Shown: positions 16,007 through 23,826 of the stretch, one piece after another
Numbering within the stretch: position 1 is the stretch's first letter
Layout of the letters: each line of letters begins with the position of its first letter
Source: an uncultured Jeotgalicoccus sp.
GTDB taxonomy: Bacteria; Bacillota; Bacilli; Staphylococcales; Salinicoccaceae
Direction: 5' to 3'
DNA: 24,162 nucleotides
Assembly (NCBI GenBank): GCA_947631305.1
Contig: CANRKV010000005.1
Span: forward strand, 1 to 24,162
Program-made: the position numbers and the translations under genes
Notes under the pieces: generated by a model
Databases searched by the model: none
What the model was told of the DNA's origin: nothing
What the model saw: the letters and a program-made list of their open reading frames with translations, nothing else

Positions 16007-16061
16007 AGTATATCCGCGGCGGACTAACGGACAGTTAAGCAATAATTAAAGGATGATTAAA
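16007..16061 (-). promoter_or_regulatory. Candidate response-regulator box: four 11-base-spaced direct repeats plus -10
   Basis: On the plus strand the hexamers ACTAAC (16023), GTTAAG (16034), ATTAAA (16045) and ATTAAA (16056) begin at exact 11-base intervals. Read on the minus strand these are TTTAAT, TTTAAT, CTTAAC and GTTAGT. A -10 TATACT (16007-16012 as AGTATA) follows towards the PepSY lipoprotein gene, and no good -35 is present, so the repeats cover the -35 position. This is the architecture of PhoP/OmpR-family activator sites, whose classical box is TTAACA-like hexamers with 5-base gaps. Binding by the regulator encoded at 14254-14928 is inference. Confidence 0.65.
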
Positions 16062-16072
16062 AAGCAGTTTCA

Positions 16073-16846
16073 TTATTTTAATACTTGAAGTAATCGAAGG
16101 GCATTGTCATTTTCAAGCTTCTTAAGTGTTCTGAGTGCTCTTCTTACAATAAAAGGTGATACCTCATTAATATTCTCTTTGAGAAATGATATTACTTCTT
16201 CAGGATGATATTTCGATATATCATTTAAATGATTAGCCACCGATTTTTCGACGTATCTCGAAGAATCATCGAGGAATGGTTTTAAGAGCCTGAAGTTTTC
16301 CTGTACATCATCTCTTAAAAATGGAAGCTTTTTCGCCCACGGCAGACGCGGTCTCGTTCCTTCAGTCACAAGCCTTCTTAAATGAGCGTTGTCACTGCTA
16401 CCCCATTTTTGGAATACCGCTTCAACTTTATCGTAATCCTCCTGAATAAACGGACGTATAGCAAATTCAGCTGTATCACGTTTTGTAATTTCTTCTATTG
16501 TTTTCATAGACTGTTCAAAATTATCGAGGCCGTATGTTTCGACAAACTTCGGCAGTGCTCTGTAGTAATACATTTTCTCAAACGGAAAATAAAATTCATC
16601 ATTTTCAAGACCAAGTACTTCTATAATAATGTCCGTTGCTTCAGTATAATCATCCGGCAAATATTTCTTCAGCTGTTCACTGAATACCTGAATGCGTTCA
16701 GACATACGTCCGTCAGCAATTTCCGCTGCGGTGCTGCTGATAAAGGCCTCACCGTTAAATTCGGGATATATTTCACTGATATCTTTTGCATAATGCCGGG
16801 CAAGATCTATATCGAAGTAATCTTTCATCAGTTTTCGTTCACTCAT
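16073..16846 (-). CDS. AlkC/AlkD-type DNA alkylation repair protein
   Basis: A 257-residue, all-helical protein of the HEAT-like-repeat DNA glycosylase superfamily, closest in style to AlkC. The C-terminal half holds GSSDNAHLRRLVTEGTRPRLPWAKKLP, followed by a segment YVEKSVANHLNDISKYHPEEV and VRRALRTLKK, typical of the helical repeats that cradle alkylated DNA. AlkC-family enzymes remove 3-methyladenine-type lesions without flipping the base. Start ATG 16846 was chosen because GAGGTGG lies 5 bases upstream; the earlier in-frame GTG 16855 is part of that SD. It lies downstream of degV but behind a strong hairpin, so its own promoter may be inside the degV 3' end, or it may depend on readthrough. 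Confidence 0.82.
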   Translation of the reverse strand: MSERKLMKDYFDIDLARHYAKDISEIYPEFNGEAFISSTAAEIADGRMSERIQVFSEQLKKYLPDDYTEATDIIIEVLGLENDEFYFPFEKMYYYRALPKFVETYGLDNFEQSMKTIEEITKRDTAEFAIRPFIQEDYDKVEAVFQKWGSSDNAHLRRLVTEGTRPRLPWAKKLPFLRDDVQENFRLLKPFLDDSSRYVEKSVANHLNDISKYHPEEVISFLKENINEVSPFIVRRALRTLKKLENDNALRLLQVLK

Positions 16847-16867
16847 CTGCTCCACCTCATTTTCGGT

Positions 16868-16901
16868 AATAAAAGGAGCTCCTATTTAATATAGGAGCTC
16901 C
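16868..16901 (-). terminator. Intrinsic terminator after the DegV gene
   Basis: GGAGCTCCTAT (16875-16885) and ATAGGAGCTCC (16891-16901) are a perfect 11-base inverted repeat with a 5-base loop. On the minus strand the hairpin is followed by TTTTATT. It begins 12 bases after the DegV stop and only 28 bases before the AlkC-like start. Confidence 0.85.
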
Positions 16902-16913
16902 GCGGTTTTCATT

Positions 16914-17783
16914 TTATAAATATGGCAGGATGCCGAGACCCTTACTGCCGGGACCGCCGTGCACACCGAGTGCAGGTGTTAAATAACCGACACGGCAGCT
17001 AATACCCGGATACATATTTTCAAATTTCTTTCTGATCTGATGTGCTTCTTCTGCAATATCACCATGGGCAATCGCAATTTTAATCTTGCCGTTGAACTTA
17101 TCCATTGCTTCTTCGATAAGTGATTCCCACAGCTTAACAACACGGCTGTTCGTACGCACTTTATCAAAAGGCTTCACATTACCGTCATCCGCAAAATAAA
17201 CGATAGGCTTAATTTTAAACAGGCTGCCGATAAACGCACTTCCTGCTCCAAGTCTGCCGCCTCTGACCAGATAGTTCAAATCATCGACCACTAAATAAAT
17301 TTGAGTATCTTCAACAAGCTTCTCGATTTTCTGAACAGTTTCTTCAATTGAAATTCCTTTTTCAATCTGCTCGATTGTCTGCTCAAGAAGATGCTCTATA
17401 ATAAATGATGTCCCGTTGGAATCTATTAGATGATAATTTAATTTTCCTTCTTCCTGATATTCATTTAAAACCATTTGAGCACTTTGATACGTTCCGCTGA
17501 TGCCTTTCCCGATATGAATGGCAACAACTGTATCGTATCCTTTTGAAATTATCTGTTCGACAACTTCGTAATATTCGCCGACCTGCGGCTGTGATGATTT
17601 TGGAATTTCCTTCTCTGTTGCCAGACGCTGATAAAATGATTTAAGCGCCGCTTCATCCGTTGTGTCTTTAAAAATTGATCCATCTCTGAAAGTTACAGAT
17701 AAATGTACCTGGAATACATCTGAACGGCCCGCCAGTTCATCTGATAAACTCGCAGTACTGTCAACGATATATGCTATCTTCAT
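16914..17783 (-). CDS. DegV family fatty-acid-binding protein
   Basis: A 289-residue cytoplasmic protein of the DegV family, whose best-known members (FakB) hold a fatty acid for phosphorylation by the FakA kinase and so feed exogenous fatty acids into phospholipids. Family landmarks are IVDSTASLS at residues 6-14, the SSQP segment at 63-66 (often TSQP), HIGKGISGTYQSAQ at 90-103, DSNGTS, GGRLGAGSAFIGSLFKIKPI and the C-terminal HGGPGSKGLG. Length fits the family. SD AGGAGG sits 6 bases before the ATG. No fakA gene lies nearby, which is normal. Whether this copy acts in fatty-acid uptake or binds another lipid is not decidable from sequence. Confidence 0.92.
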   Translation of the reverse strand: MKIAYIVDSTASLSDELAGRSDVFQVHLSVTFRDGSIFKDTTDEAALKSFYQRLATEKEIPKSSQPQVGEYYEVVEQIISKGYDTVVAIHIGKGISGTYQSAQMVLNEYQEEGKLNYHLIDSNGTSFIIEHLLEQTIEQIEKGISIEETVQKIEKLVEDTQIYLVVDDLNYLVRGGRLGAGSAFIGSLFKIKPIVYFADDGNVKPFDKVRTNSRVVKLWESLIEEAMDKFNGKIKIAIAHGDIAEEAHQIRKKFENMYPGISCRVGYLTPALGVHGGPGSKGLGILPYL

Positions 17784-17814
17784 GGTCTGCCTCCTACTGT
17801 TTGCCGTTTTCTTC

Positions 17815-17830
17815 TATACTTATCAGTATA
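17815..17830. promoter_or_regulatory. Inverted repeat TATACT-N4-AGTATA in the degV/abgT interval
   Basis: TATACT (17815-17820) and AGTATA (17825-17830) are an exact inverted repeat. On the minus strand the AGTATA arm reads TATACT, a good -10 for the DegV gene about 42 bases upstream of its ATG. The half-site AAGTATA occurs again at 17847-17853. It is similar to the repeat at 17934-17951. Confidence 0.45.
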
Positions 17831-17897
17831 ATAAAAACCCATCTATAAGTATATTAAAATCATTTATCCGGCGGCATGAAAAATACAGCATAGACAA

Positions 17898-17951
17898 TTG
17901 ACTGAAATTTATGTAAACTCTTTATATCCTGTTTATACTTGTAAAAGTATA
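17898..17951 (+). promoter_or_regulatory. Candidate promoter and operator of the AbgT-type gene
   Basis: TTGACT (17898-17903), 18 bases, TTATAT (17922-17927) is a plausible sigma-A promoter. Directly at the expected start of transcription is the inverted repeat TATACTT (17934-17940), 4 bases, AAGTATA (17945-17951), a placement typical of repressor operators. The link to a regulator is inference. Confidence 0.45.
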
Positions 17952-17992
17952 TACCGGAACCAACAAAGCAAATAAATTTGGGAGGGTTTTCA

Positions 17993-19528
17993 TTGACAGC
18001 TAAAACAAAGAAGAAAAGTTTTTTTCAAAGATTTCTGGACGTTGTAGAACGTGTCGGAAATAAGCTTCCGGATCCGTTCGCATTATTCCTCGGGCTCGCA
18101 TTTCTAATTATTTTAATCTCATGGATCGCAAGCCTGTTTGATGCTTCGGTAATACATCCCGGGAACGGAGAAGAACTGCCGATTAACAGTTTAATTTCAG
18201 GCGCAGGACTGCAGTTCATACTGACTTCCATGCTCGACAACTTTACAGGATTTGCTCCTCTTGGACTAGTTCTGTCTATGATGCTCGGTATCGGACTCGC
18301 TGAAAAAGTCGGCCTGCTCGATTACGCAATCCGCAAAACAATTTTAAAATCACCGCCATTTCTCGTTACATATACAGTAGTGTTCGTCGGTATCATGGGA
18401 AATCTCGCATCAGATGCTGCTGCGGTAATTGTTCCCCCGCTTGGCGCACTCGTGTTCTATAAACTCGGCAGACATCCGCTTGCCGGACTGGCTGCAGGTT
18501 TTGCCGGTGCAGGTGCAGGATTCACTGCCAACCTGTTTATTGCCGGAACAGATGTGCTCTTATCCGGTATTTCTACAGAAGCTGCTCGTTTAATCGATGA
18601 CACAATCGTAATTACACCTGTAGATAACTGGTACTTCAATATTGTTTCCACATTTATGCTGACAATTATCGGGGGGCTGATTACTTCACGCTTTATCGAG
18701 CCGCGTCTCGGTAAATATAAAGGTGAAAGTCTTGAAGATGAAAACGCTGAAGAGCTTCCTAATGCTAAAAAAGGCCTTATCGCTGCAGTTATTACCGGAG
18801 TTGTTTACTGGGGGATTATCGTCGGTGTTATTCTTATGCCGAACAGCCCGCTGACGAATGAAGAAGGCGGCATTATACCGTCGCCGTTTATCGATGGTAT
18901 CGTGCCGATTATACTTATTTTCTTCGTTCTGATCGGTGTTGCATTCGGTATTACCACAGGCAAAATTAAATCTACAAAAGATGCGACGTATTATATGACC
19001 GAATCCATTAAAGATATGGCCGGTTATATCGTTCTCGTCTTTGCCATCGCACAGTTTATCGCATACTTTAACTGGAGTAACCTCGGAACATGGCTCGCGG
19101 TAAACGGGGCTGAGTTCCTTCAAGAGATTGAGTTTACAGGTATCGGACTAATAATCGGATACGTTCTGTTTACAGCATTGCTGAACTTCCTGATTACATC
19201 AGGTTCTGCGAAGTGGGCAATTGAAGCACCGATTTTCGTGCCGATGTTTATGCAGCTCGGCTATGACCCTGCGTTTACACAAGCCGCTTACCGTATTGCG
19301 GATTCATCTATAAATATTGTTACCCCGCTGTTCCCGTATATGGTTATTATTCTTGCGTTTATGAAACGGTACGATAAGAACGCAAGTATCGGTACTTACA
19401 TGTCGATTATGCTGCCGTACTCGTTAATATTCTTATTGGCATGGATTATTCTGCTTGGAGTGTTCTACTTCACAGGATTACCGCTTGGACCGGGAGTATA
19501 TACGTTCTTAGAAGACAGAGTACAATAA
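17993..19528 (+). CDS. abgT: AbgT family transporter
   Basis: A 511-residue polytopic membrane carrier of the AbgT family. Escherichia coli AbgT imports p-aminobenzoyl-glutamate, while other members (MtrF, YdaH) have been shown to export sulfonamides. Family-like stretches include ERVGNKLPDPFALF near the N-terminus, GLGL-type helices such as LGLVLSMMLGIGLAEKVG, NLASDAAAVIVPPLGALVF, and late in the chain LLNFLITSGSAKWAIEAPIFVPMFMQLGYDPAFTQAAYRIADS. These helical-hairpin segments are the most conserved part of the family. TTG 17993 is the start: GGAGGG lies 6 bases upstream, whereas the in-frame TTG at 17978 overlaps it. The adjacent AbgA-type peptidase 22 bases downstream supports import of an amide substrate. 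Confidence 0.92.
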   Translation: MTAKTKKKSFFQRFLDVVERVGNKLPDPFALFLGLAFLIILISWIASLFDASVIHPGNGEELPINSLISGAGLQFILTSMLDNFTGFAPLGLVLSMMLGIGLAEKVGLLDYAIRKTILKSPPFLVTYTVVFVGIMGNLASDAAAVIVPPLGALVFYKLGRHPLAGLAAGFAGAGAGFTANLFIAGTDVLLSGISTEAARLIDDTIVITPVDNWYFNIVSTFMLTIIGGLITSRFIEPRLGKYKGESLEDENAEELPNAKKGLIAAVITGVVYWGIIVGVILMPNSPLTNEEGGIIPSPFIDGIVPIILIFFVLIGVAFGITTGKIKSTKDATYYMTESIKDMAGYIVLVFAIAQFIAYFNWSNLGTWLAVNGAEFLQEIEFTGIGLIIGYVLFTALLNFLITSGSAKWAIEAPIFVPMFMQLGYDPAFTQAAYRIADSSINIVTPLFPYMVIILAFMKRYDKNASIGTYMSIMLPYSLIFLLAWIILLGVFYFTGLPLGPGVYTFLEDRVQ

Positions 19529-19550
19529 TTTAATCTGGAGATGATCTAAC

Positions 19551-20819
19551 GTGTCTTTACACACACAGCTCATAAACTGGCGCAGGGACTTTCACCAGTA
19601 CCCTGAGCTTGGATTTTTGGAAATGCGCACATCTACAATAGTAGCTGATGAACTGAACAAGCTGGGCTACGATATTAAAATCGGCAGAGAAGTAATGAAT
19701 CCCGATTTCACAATGGGTAAACCGTCCGGGGAAGAAACAGCAGCTCATTATGAATGGGCCAAAGAAAACGGTGCTGTCCCGGAGTATCTGGATAAAGTTG
19801 CTGAAGGCTATACAGGGATTGCTGCAACGCTTGACACGGGTATTGACGGGCCGACTGTCGTTTTCCGGGTTGATATGGATGCTTTGCCCATCTATGAATC
19901 AGAGGAGAGTAATCATATCCCTCTAAAGGAAGGGTTCCGTTCGGTAAATAATGAAATGCATGCTTGCGGCCATGATGTTCATACATCAATCGGCCTCGGT
20001 CTTGCTACCCTCTTAATGGAAAATAAGGATGAGTTAAAAGGGACTGTTAAGATATTGTTCCAGCCGGCTGAAGAAGGTACCCGCGGTGCACGTTCAATGG
20101 TTGAGGCGGGTGTTGCCGATGATGCAGATTACTTTATCGCGTCGCACATCGGCACCGGCGTACCTTTCAATCAGTTCCTCGGTTCAAATAACGGTTTCCT
20201 TGCAACAACTAAACTCGACGTATCATTTAAAGGGGTTGCATCGCATGCAGGCGGACAGCCGGAAGATGGTAAAAATGCCATGCTGGCTGCTGCTAATGCC
20301 GTAATTAACTTAAATGCAATCCCCCGCCATTCAGGCGGAGCAACACGTATTAATGTCGGCGAACTGCACGCAGGAAGCGGACGCAATGTTATCGCAGACA
20401 GTGCGAGTCTTAAAATTGAAACAAGGGGCACGACGAGTGAGTTAAACGATTATATGAAACAGTATGCGGAATCTATTATTCAGGGTGCTGCACAGATGTT
20501 TCAGGTAGCTTACACAATCGAAACTGTCGGCGAAGGAAAAAGTGCAGAAGGTTCCACTGAACTTGCTGCAGTGCTTGTTGACGCTGCAAAAAGTGAGAAT
20601 CTCATTACCCAGCTCGAAGAAAACAAGCCGAGCGGCAGTGAAGATGCGACATTTTTCATTAACCGCGTACAGGAAAACGGCGGGCAGGCTTCGTACTGCA
20701 TATTCGGTACAGATCTTGCAGCAGGGCATCACAACGAATCATTTGATGTTAATGAAGACAGTATGCTGCCAGCTGTACAAACATTATTTAAATCAGCTGT
20801 ATTGTTAACAAATAAATAA
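19551..20819 (+). CDS. abgA: M20D amidohydrolase, AbgA-type p-aminobenzoyl-glutamate hydrolase subunit
   Basis: A 422-residue cytosolic metallopeptidase of the M20D family. It strongly resembles E. coli AbgA: WRRDFHQYPE at the start, the AbgA-type insert GREVMNPDFTMGKPSGEE (45-62), FRVDMDALPI, HACGHDVHT, FQPAEEGTRGARSMVEAGV, ASHIGTGVP, SHAGGQPEDGKNA and AAGHHNESFD. Likely metal ligands are Cys139, His141, Glu174/175, His199 and a late His. The expected reaction is cleavage of p-aminobenzoyl-glutamate or a related N-acyl amino acid. In E. coli AbgA works with AbgB; no abgB lies here. The start is GTG, with GGAG 10 bases upstream. It is cotranscribed with the AbgT gene. Confidence 0.92.
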   Translation: MSLHTQLINWRRDFHQYPELGFLEMRTSTIVADELNKLGYDIKIGREVMNPDFTMGKPSGEETAAHYEWAKENGAVPEYLDKVAEGYTGIAATLDTGIDGPTVVFRVDMDALPIYESEESNHIPLKEGFRSVNNEMHACGHDVHTSIGLGLATLLMENKDELKGTVKILFQPAEEGTRGARSMVEAGVADDADYFIASHIGTGVPFNQFLGSNNGFLATTKLDVSFKGVASHAGGQPEDGKNAMLAAANAVINLNAIPRHSGGATRINVGELHAGSGRNVIADSASLKIETRGTTSELNDYMKQYAESIIQGAAQMFQVAYTIETVGEGKSAEGSTELAAVLVDAAKSENLITQLEENKPSGSEDATFFINRVQENGGQASYCIFGTDLAAGHHNESFDVNEDSMLPAVQTLFKSAVLLTNK

Positions 20820-20830
20820 CCGAAGTATAT

Positions 20831-20868
20831 AAAGAGTAAAATCGTCTTGATTTTACTCTTTTTTTTGT
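20831..20868 (+). terminator. Intrinsic terminator of the abgT-abgA unit
   Basis: AAAGAGTAAAATC (20831-20843) and GATTTTACTCTTT (20849-20861) form a perfect 13-base stem with a 5-base loop, followed by further T residues. It starts 11 bases after the stop. Confidence 0.93.
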
Positions 20869-20940
20869 TTAGAAGCCGGCTATACGGCTATGTATAAAGT
20901 ATTATCTGCCGGCACAACAGGACTTTTAACGTTTTTCGGG

Positions 20941-20969
20941 TTGAAGTCTTACATATAGATTGTTATTAT
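20941..20969 (+). promoter_or_regulatory. Candidate sigma-A promoter of the BCCT gene
   Basis: TTGAAG (20941-20946), 17 bases, TATTAT (20964-20969), about 40 bases before the ATG at 21010. Spacing is optimal and both hexamers are near consensus. Confidence 0.65.
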
Positions 20970-21009
20970 TTACACGTTGTGTCAAAAAATCGAAAGAAGG
21001 AGTGAAGTA

Positions 21010-22638
21010 ATGACAAATCATTCGACATCGTCTGAGAAGTCAAATAAAATATCATATGTTTTTGTGTTTTCTGCGATTATTATAGGATTACTGGTTATTA
21101 TAGGGGCGATATTCCCCGATCAGTTTGGTGAAATTTCCGGTGCTCTATCCGCATGGGTTACAGAGTACTTCGGCTGGTATTACATGATACTCGTCACTTC
21201 CATAGTGCTTTTCTGTATATTTTTAGTATTCAGTCCCATCGGTAAACTGAAACTCGGTCAGCCGGATGATGTTCCGGAATTTAATACTGTTTCATGGATT
21301 ACAATGCTGTTCAGTGCCGGTATGGGTATTGGTCTTGTATTCTACGGTGCTGGTGAACCTATGGCTCACTTTATGGCACCGCCGACAGCTGACCCTGGCA
21401 CTACAGAAGCGCTGGCAGAATCTATGCGCTCAACGTTTCTGCATTACGGTATTCATGCATGGGCAATATACGGCATCGTTGGTTTATCACTTGCCTACTC
21501 AAGTTTCAGAAAAGGTGAAGTTGGTCTTCTGTCCAAATCACTGCGTCCGCTGTTTGGCAATCTCGTTGACGGCTGGCTTGGAATAGTTGTTGACGTACTT
21601 GCAGTATTCGCAACAGTGATTGGTGTTGCTGTTTCTCTTGGTATTGGTGCAATGCAGATTAACGGAGGACTGAATTATTTACTCGGCATTCCTGTTGGTC
21701 TTCTGTCCCAGGGTATAATCATTGCAGTTGTAACAATTTTATTCCTGTACAGTGCATGGAGCGGTCTCAGCAAAGGTATCCAGTATTTAAGTAACTTAAA
21801 TATGGTTTTAGCAGGACTTCTTTTTGCCATCATTCTAATAGTTGGACCGACTATGATGATCTTAAACGTAATGACTACAGGAACCGGCGGTTACTTAAGC
21901 AGTATTATTTATAACAGCTTTGACGTCGCTCCTCTGAATCCTCAAAAAGCAGAGTGGCTGAGTTCATGGACAATTTACTACTGGGGCTGGTGGATGAGCT
22001 GGAGTCCATTTGTCGGGATATTTATTGCCCGTGTTTCTAAAGGACGTACAGTCAGAGAGTTCATTATTGCAGTTTTAATGGTACCGACTGTCATTGGAAT
22101 TATCTGGTTCAGCGTATTCGGTATAACAGGTATTTCGACTGGTCTTGATAACCCTGAAATATTCAATATGGCGACCGAAGTGCAGCTGTTTGCGATATTT
22201 GATCAGCTCCCAATGGGTACAATACTATCTATTTTCGCTATATTACTGGTTAGCTCATTCTTTATCACATCTGCAGACTCGGCAACATTTGTTCTCGGTA
22301 TGCAGACGTCGCATGGTGATTTAACACCATCAGCAAAAACTAAACTCGTATGGGGTATTTCACTTTCTGCCATCGCATTTACATTACTTGCTGCAGGTGG
22401 GGAAACAGGACTGAACGCACTCCAGTCTGCTGCAATTATCGCCGCACTGCCGTTTAGTTTTATCGTTATTGCGATGATGATTGCCTTCTACAAAGATGCA
22501 AATAATGAACGTAAGTATTTAGGATTATCTATTACACCTGATAAAGAACGTATGAAGAACTACAAAGAAAGTTCTCTTGAAGAATATCAGGAAGATCTTG
22601 AGGCATATGCTGACGAGGATAAACCTCGCGGGGTGTAA
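21010..22638 (+). CDS. BCCT family betaine/choline/carnitine transporter
   Basis: A 542-residue secondary carrier with about 12 membrane helices and polar ends. The glycine-rich unwound helix reads GMGIG (104-108) in FSAGMGIGLVFYGAGEP, as in the glycine betaine carrier BetP; choline carriers of the family often have Asp in the fifth position. The tryptophan box is Trp327, Trp328 and Trp331 in WGWWMSWSPFVG, followed by RVSKGRTVREF. FFITSADSATFVL matches the sodium-site helix. These favour a sodium-coupled betaine-type osmolyte carrier, though substrates in this family overlap. The C-terminal tail is rich in Glu and Lys and may sense ionic strength as in BetP (inference). ATG 21010 is chosen because AAGGAG lies 7 bases upstream. 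Confidence 0.93.
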   Translation: MTNHSTSSEKSNKISYVFVFSAIIIGLLVIIGAIFPDQFGEISGALSAWVTEYFGWYYMILVTSIVLFCIFLVFSPIGKLKLGQPDDVPEFNTVSWITMLFSAGMGIGLVFYGAGEPMAHFMAPPTADPGTTEALAESMRSTFLHYGIHAWAIYGIVGLSLAYSSFRKGEVGLLSKSLRPLFGNLVDGWLGIVVDVLAVFATVIGVAVSLGIGAMQINGGLNYLLGIPVGLLSQGIIIAVVTILFLYSAWSGLSKGIQYLSNLNMVLAGLLFAIILIVGPTMMILNVMTTGTGGYLSSIIYNSFDVAPLNPQKAEWLSSWTIYYWGWWMSWSPFVGIFIARVSKGRTVREFIIAVLMVPTVIGIIWFSVFGITGISTGLDNPEIFNMATEVQLFAIFDQLPMGTILSIFAILLVSSFFITSADSATFVLGMQTSHGDLTPSAKTKLVWGISLSAIAFTLLAAGGETGLNALQSAAIIAALPFSFIVIAMMIAFYKDANNERKYLGLSITPDKERMKNYKESSLEEYQEDLEAYADEDKPRGV

Positions 22639-22647
22639 TGCTTAAAA

Positions 22648-22694
22648 ATAAAAGTATTCCGGTGATATTAAATCACTGGAATACTTTTTTATAT
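22648..22694. terminator. Bidirectional intrinsic terminator between BCCT and PLP-enzyme genes
   Basis: A 17-base arm at 22651-22667 pairs with 22673-22689 (one G-U pair) around a 5-base loop, with A and T tracts on both sides. The two genes converge here with stops at 22638 and 22696. Confidence 0.92.
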
Positions 22695-22695
22695 T

Positions 22696-23802
22696 TTATT
22701 GAAGTTTACCCTGTGCTGCAATATCGATTTCTTTAACGACTTCACCGTCATTAACAATATATGCTTTATGATAAAGGTTAGAAACAGGGCAAATATGGTT
22801 CGGGATAATACGCACTTTGTCGCCGATGCTTACTTTTTTACTGAATTCCTGATTATAGATAATCGCATGTTCATCGAAGACACCGTGAACATGGACACCT
22901 TCAAATTCCTTAATTTTACCGAAGCCTTCCGTCGTTGTCAGTCCTTTGCTCCGTGACTGAGCTGTCAGTCCTTTTGCACCGACATCCGTAATGACACGTT
23001 CCGCTGTCGGTTTGCTGATGATGGTAGTTAAGACGCTCGCTGCCGAATGCGCATATGAATCAATGGCATTGGATTGTGAACCGTCCATTAAAATATAAGT
23101 TCCCGGCCTAATTTCAGTAACCCCTTCAGGTATATCAAAACCGAACATAAATGGCGGCGTTGAACCGATACTTACTGTTTCAACTTCGAAATCCATATCC
23201 CTTGCAACATTCGCGAAATGCAGTGTGCGTGTTGTTGCTGTCATGAATAAATCATAACAGTCATCTTTGTCGACTGCTTTGTACGTATGTCCGTCGTGAG
23301 AAAAAATACCTTTTAACTCAACGTTTTTAGAAGCACGGATACTGTTTAATAATAGTTTATAGTCTATTTCTTCAATAATACCGGAGCGTTCTTCGCCGAC
23401 TTCAATTTCAATCAGCACCTGCGCTTTTTTAGAAGCACCTTCAAATACTTCATCGATCTCTTCTATATGATGAATGCTGTCGACTCCAAATGAAATATTA
23501 ATCTGTTCTGACAGTTTCTTAATTCTTTCAAGCTTTTGTTTTCCTACAATCTGATTGGCGATAAAAATATCGTCCAGCCCGTATACGGCCATTATTTCCG
23601 CTTCACCAACTTTGGCAACAGTAATGCCTTCTGCACCGTGCGCAGTCTGTTTCAGCGCCAGATGCGGCATCTTATGTGTTTTCGTGTGCGGACGCAGCTT
23701 AACTTTTTGTTCAGCTGCATAATCGCTCATATATTTAAGATTTTTATTAAGTACAGTTTCATCAATTAATAATGCCGGTGTATCTATTTCTTTATAATTC
23801 AT
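22696..23802 (-). CDS. D-serine dehydratase/D-threonine aldolase-family PLP enzyme
   Basis: A 368-residue fold-type III PLP enzyme (alanine racemase-like N-terminal barrel plus the D-serine-dehydratase-like C-terminal domain). The PLP lysine is Lys41 in RPHTKTHK. The C-terminal metal site reads PNHICPVSNL with His336 and Cys338. His-x-Cys is the zinc pair of eukaryotic-type D-serine dehydratase, whereas D-threonine aldolases that I recall use His-x-Asp, so a D-serine (or related D-hydroxy amino acid) dehydratase is slightly favoured. This is from memory and not decisive. SD AAGGGGA precedes ATG by 7 bases. The gene is 24 bases downstream of a Rid deaminase gene. A dehydratase would make an enamine that Rid proteins hydrolyse, so the pairing is functionally sensible. 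Confidence 0.88.
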   Translation of the reverse strand: MNYKEIDTPALLIDETVLNKNLKYMSDYAAEQKVKLRPHTKTHKMPHLALKQTAHGAEGITVAKVGEAEIMAVYGLDDIFIANQIVGKQKLERIKKLSEQINISFGVDSIHHIEEIDEVFEGASKKAQVLIEIEVGEERSGIIEEIDYKLLLNSIRASKNVELKGIFSHDGHTYKAVDKDDCYDLFMTATTRTLHFANVARDMDFEVETVSIGSTPPFMFGFDIPEGVTEIRPGTYILMDGSQSNAIDSYAHSAASVLTTIISKPTAERVITDVGAKGLTAQSRSKGLTTTEGFGKIKEFEGVHVHGVFDEHAIIYNQEFSKKVSIGDKVRIIPNHICPVSNLYHKAYIVNDGEVVKEIDIAAQGKLQ

Positions 23803-23826
23803 AACTATATCCCCTTATGTTTATGA

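Noticed and set aside
16875..16901. A perfect inverted repeat that could be a transposon end or attachment site
   Set aside because: Its position just after a stop codon and the following U-run fit an intrinsic terminator; no transposase or target duplication is present.
18686..19123. A 145-codon minus-strand frame inside the AbgT gene
   Set aside because: It is antisense to a conserved transporter and its composition is that of a reverse-frame shadow.
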